From assembly GCF_900142915.1 (NCBI RefSeq), contig NZ_FRCM01000001.1, forward strand, positions 372,001 through 436,000: a stretch of 64,000 nt of DNA, in the 5' to 3' direction. Positions 63,518 to 64,000 of the stretch are shown piece by piece. The first letter of the stretch is position 1, and every line of letters starts with the position of its first letter. The notes under the pieces were generated by a model. That model was not told the origin of the DNA, did no database searches, and was given only the letters and a program-made list of their open reading frames with translations. The DNA comes from Mucilaginibacter sp. OK098 (lineage in GTDB: Bacteria; Bacteroidota; Bacteroidia; Sphingobacteriales; Sphingobacteriaceae). Both the position numbers and the translations under genes were made by a program.

Positions 63518-64000
63518 GTGGAAAGGTTAATTAAACTTATAGTATTCGCCACAGGTATGTTGACCTGGCTGGACGGATTTGGGCAACATATCCCTAATTG
63601 GCAAAATAAGGATCTGCAAAAAGATTCTTTATTCGGGATCAGTACGGATAAAGCCTATACTTTGCTTCAGGGCAAAAAACCCACAAGGATTACCGTAGCC
63701 GTTATTGATGCCGGTGTTGATACAACGCATGAGGATCTCAAAAGTATTTTATGGATCAACCTAAAGAAGAAAGCTTTTGACGATGGTACTTACGGCTGGA
63801 GTTATCTCGGTTCTGCCAAGGGTAACGTCCATTATGATAATCTGGAACTGACCCGGCAGGTGCGCCAGTTTGAGCAACGGGATACCGCTAAGTTACCGGT
63901 TTCTGATTTGCTGGCTTATCGCGCTGAAAAACAGGAACTCGGAAAACAATTGGCGGAAGCGCGGCAAATGGTGGGAGGCATGGGCAATTTCCGGCGGGTG
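63518..64000 (+). CDS. S8 subtilisin-like peptidase, truncated by window end
   Basis: An open frame starts with GTG at 63518 (VERLIKLIVFATGMLTWLDGFGQ, signal-like) preceded by AGGGA, or with ATG at 63557, and runs to the window end. Residues ITVAVIDAGVDTTHEDLKS hold the catalytic aspartate of the subtilase family (VIDAG). The histidine and serine parts lie beyond the window. Placed 10 bp after the previous gene, it is part of the operon and adds a second protease. Bacteroidota homologues with long insertions after the Asp motif are common. Confidence 0.8.
   Translation, partial: MERLIKLIVFATGMLTWLDGFGQHIPNWQNKDLQKDSLFGISTDKAYTLLQGKKPTRITVAVIDAGVDTTHEDLKSILWINLKKKAFDDGTYGWSYLGSAKGNVHYDNLELTRQVRQFEQRDTAKLPVSDLLAYRAEKQELGKQLAEARQMVGGMGNFRRV

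Noticed and set aside
1-64000. CRISPR arrays, tRNA and rRNA genes
   Set aside because: No regularly spaced repeats with variable spacers and no tRNA or rRNA features were seen on reading the intergenic regions.

Overview
The window comes from a Bacteroidota chromosome, most likely Sphingobacteriaceae (Mucilaginibacter/Pedobacter-like). The grounds are family content (SusC/SusD, FecI/FecR, DUF4905, TIGR02757, NdpA-type nucleoid protein), Bacteroidota-type mobilization genes, the lack of strong Shine-Dalgarno sites, and dispersed palindromes of a kind common in this group. No rRNA, tRNA or CRISPR array was seen.

Layout. (1) 1-13.8 kb is core chromosome: a truncated hydrophilic protein, a secreted repeat protein, both subunits of a 3-oxoacid CoA-transferase, a uridine kinase-like P-loop kinase, a LysM protein, a DUF4905 protein, Dps, proline-tRNA ligase, cystathionine gamma-synthase, a TIGR02757 protein, a lipoprotein, an NdpA-like nucleoid protein and mnmE. 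Small palindromic repeats lie between these genes. (2) An integrative and mobilizable element begins exactly at the 3' end of mnmE. It has a HTH protein, a tyrosine integrase, an excisionase-like protein, a hairpin-rich putative oriT, a small relaxosome protein, a relaxase and a VirD4/TraG-type coupling protein. No type IV secretion channel genes are present, so transfer would rely on a helper. (3) 21.8-42.3 kb is a defence island carried by the element: a SIR2-like gene overlapping a (frameshifted) K+-channel-like gene; a type II restriction-modification pair (C5 methyltransferase plus HNH nuclease) with a Vsr repair endonuclease; and a compact class 2 DISARM-like operon on the minus strand (drmMII-drmE-NERD/helicase-drmA-drmB). 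In that operon a NERD-helicase stands where a DrmC phospholipase-D protein would be expected. DUF262/HNH and DUF6615-type genes lie immediately upstream. (4) 42.4-45.6 kb is an unusual three-gene set: an EgtD-like methyltransferase, a two-helix membrane protein and a sodium/solute symporter. (5) 45.7-47.2 kb holds more mobile-element accessory genes, one of them frameshifted.

(6) 47.3-64 kb is a nutrient-acquisition locus: ECF sigma factor, FecR anti-sigma, SusC, SusD, a thioredoxin-fold protein, an S9 prolyl oligopeptidase, a GH2 glycosidase, a small secreted protein and the start of an S8 subtilase. A three-gene AT-rich cassette on the opposite strand splits the sigma and FecR genes. It resembles the Kiwa anti-phage system (KwaA-like membrane protein, KwaB/DUF4868-like protein) plus a HEPN-like protein.

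Working together: the sigma/FecR/SusC trio is the usual trans-envelope regulator in which substrate binding at SusC frees the sigma factor to transcribe the susCD operon, while the peptidases and glycosidase process the imported or surface-bound polymer. The mobile element moves a stack of anti-phage systems. Its right end could not be fixed because no second copy of the mnmE end sequence was found in the window. All family assignments come from reading motifs by eye; no database search was run.
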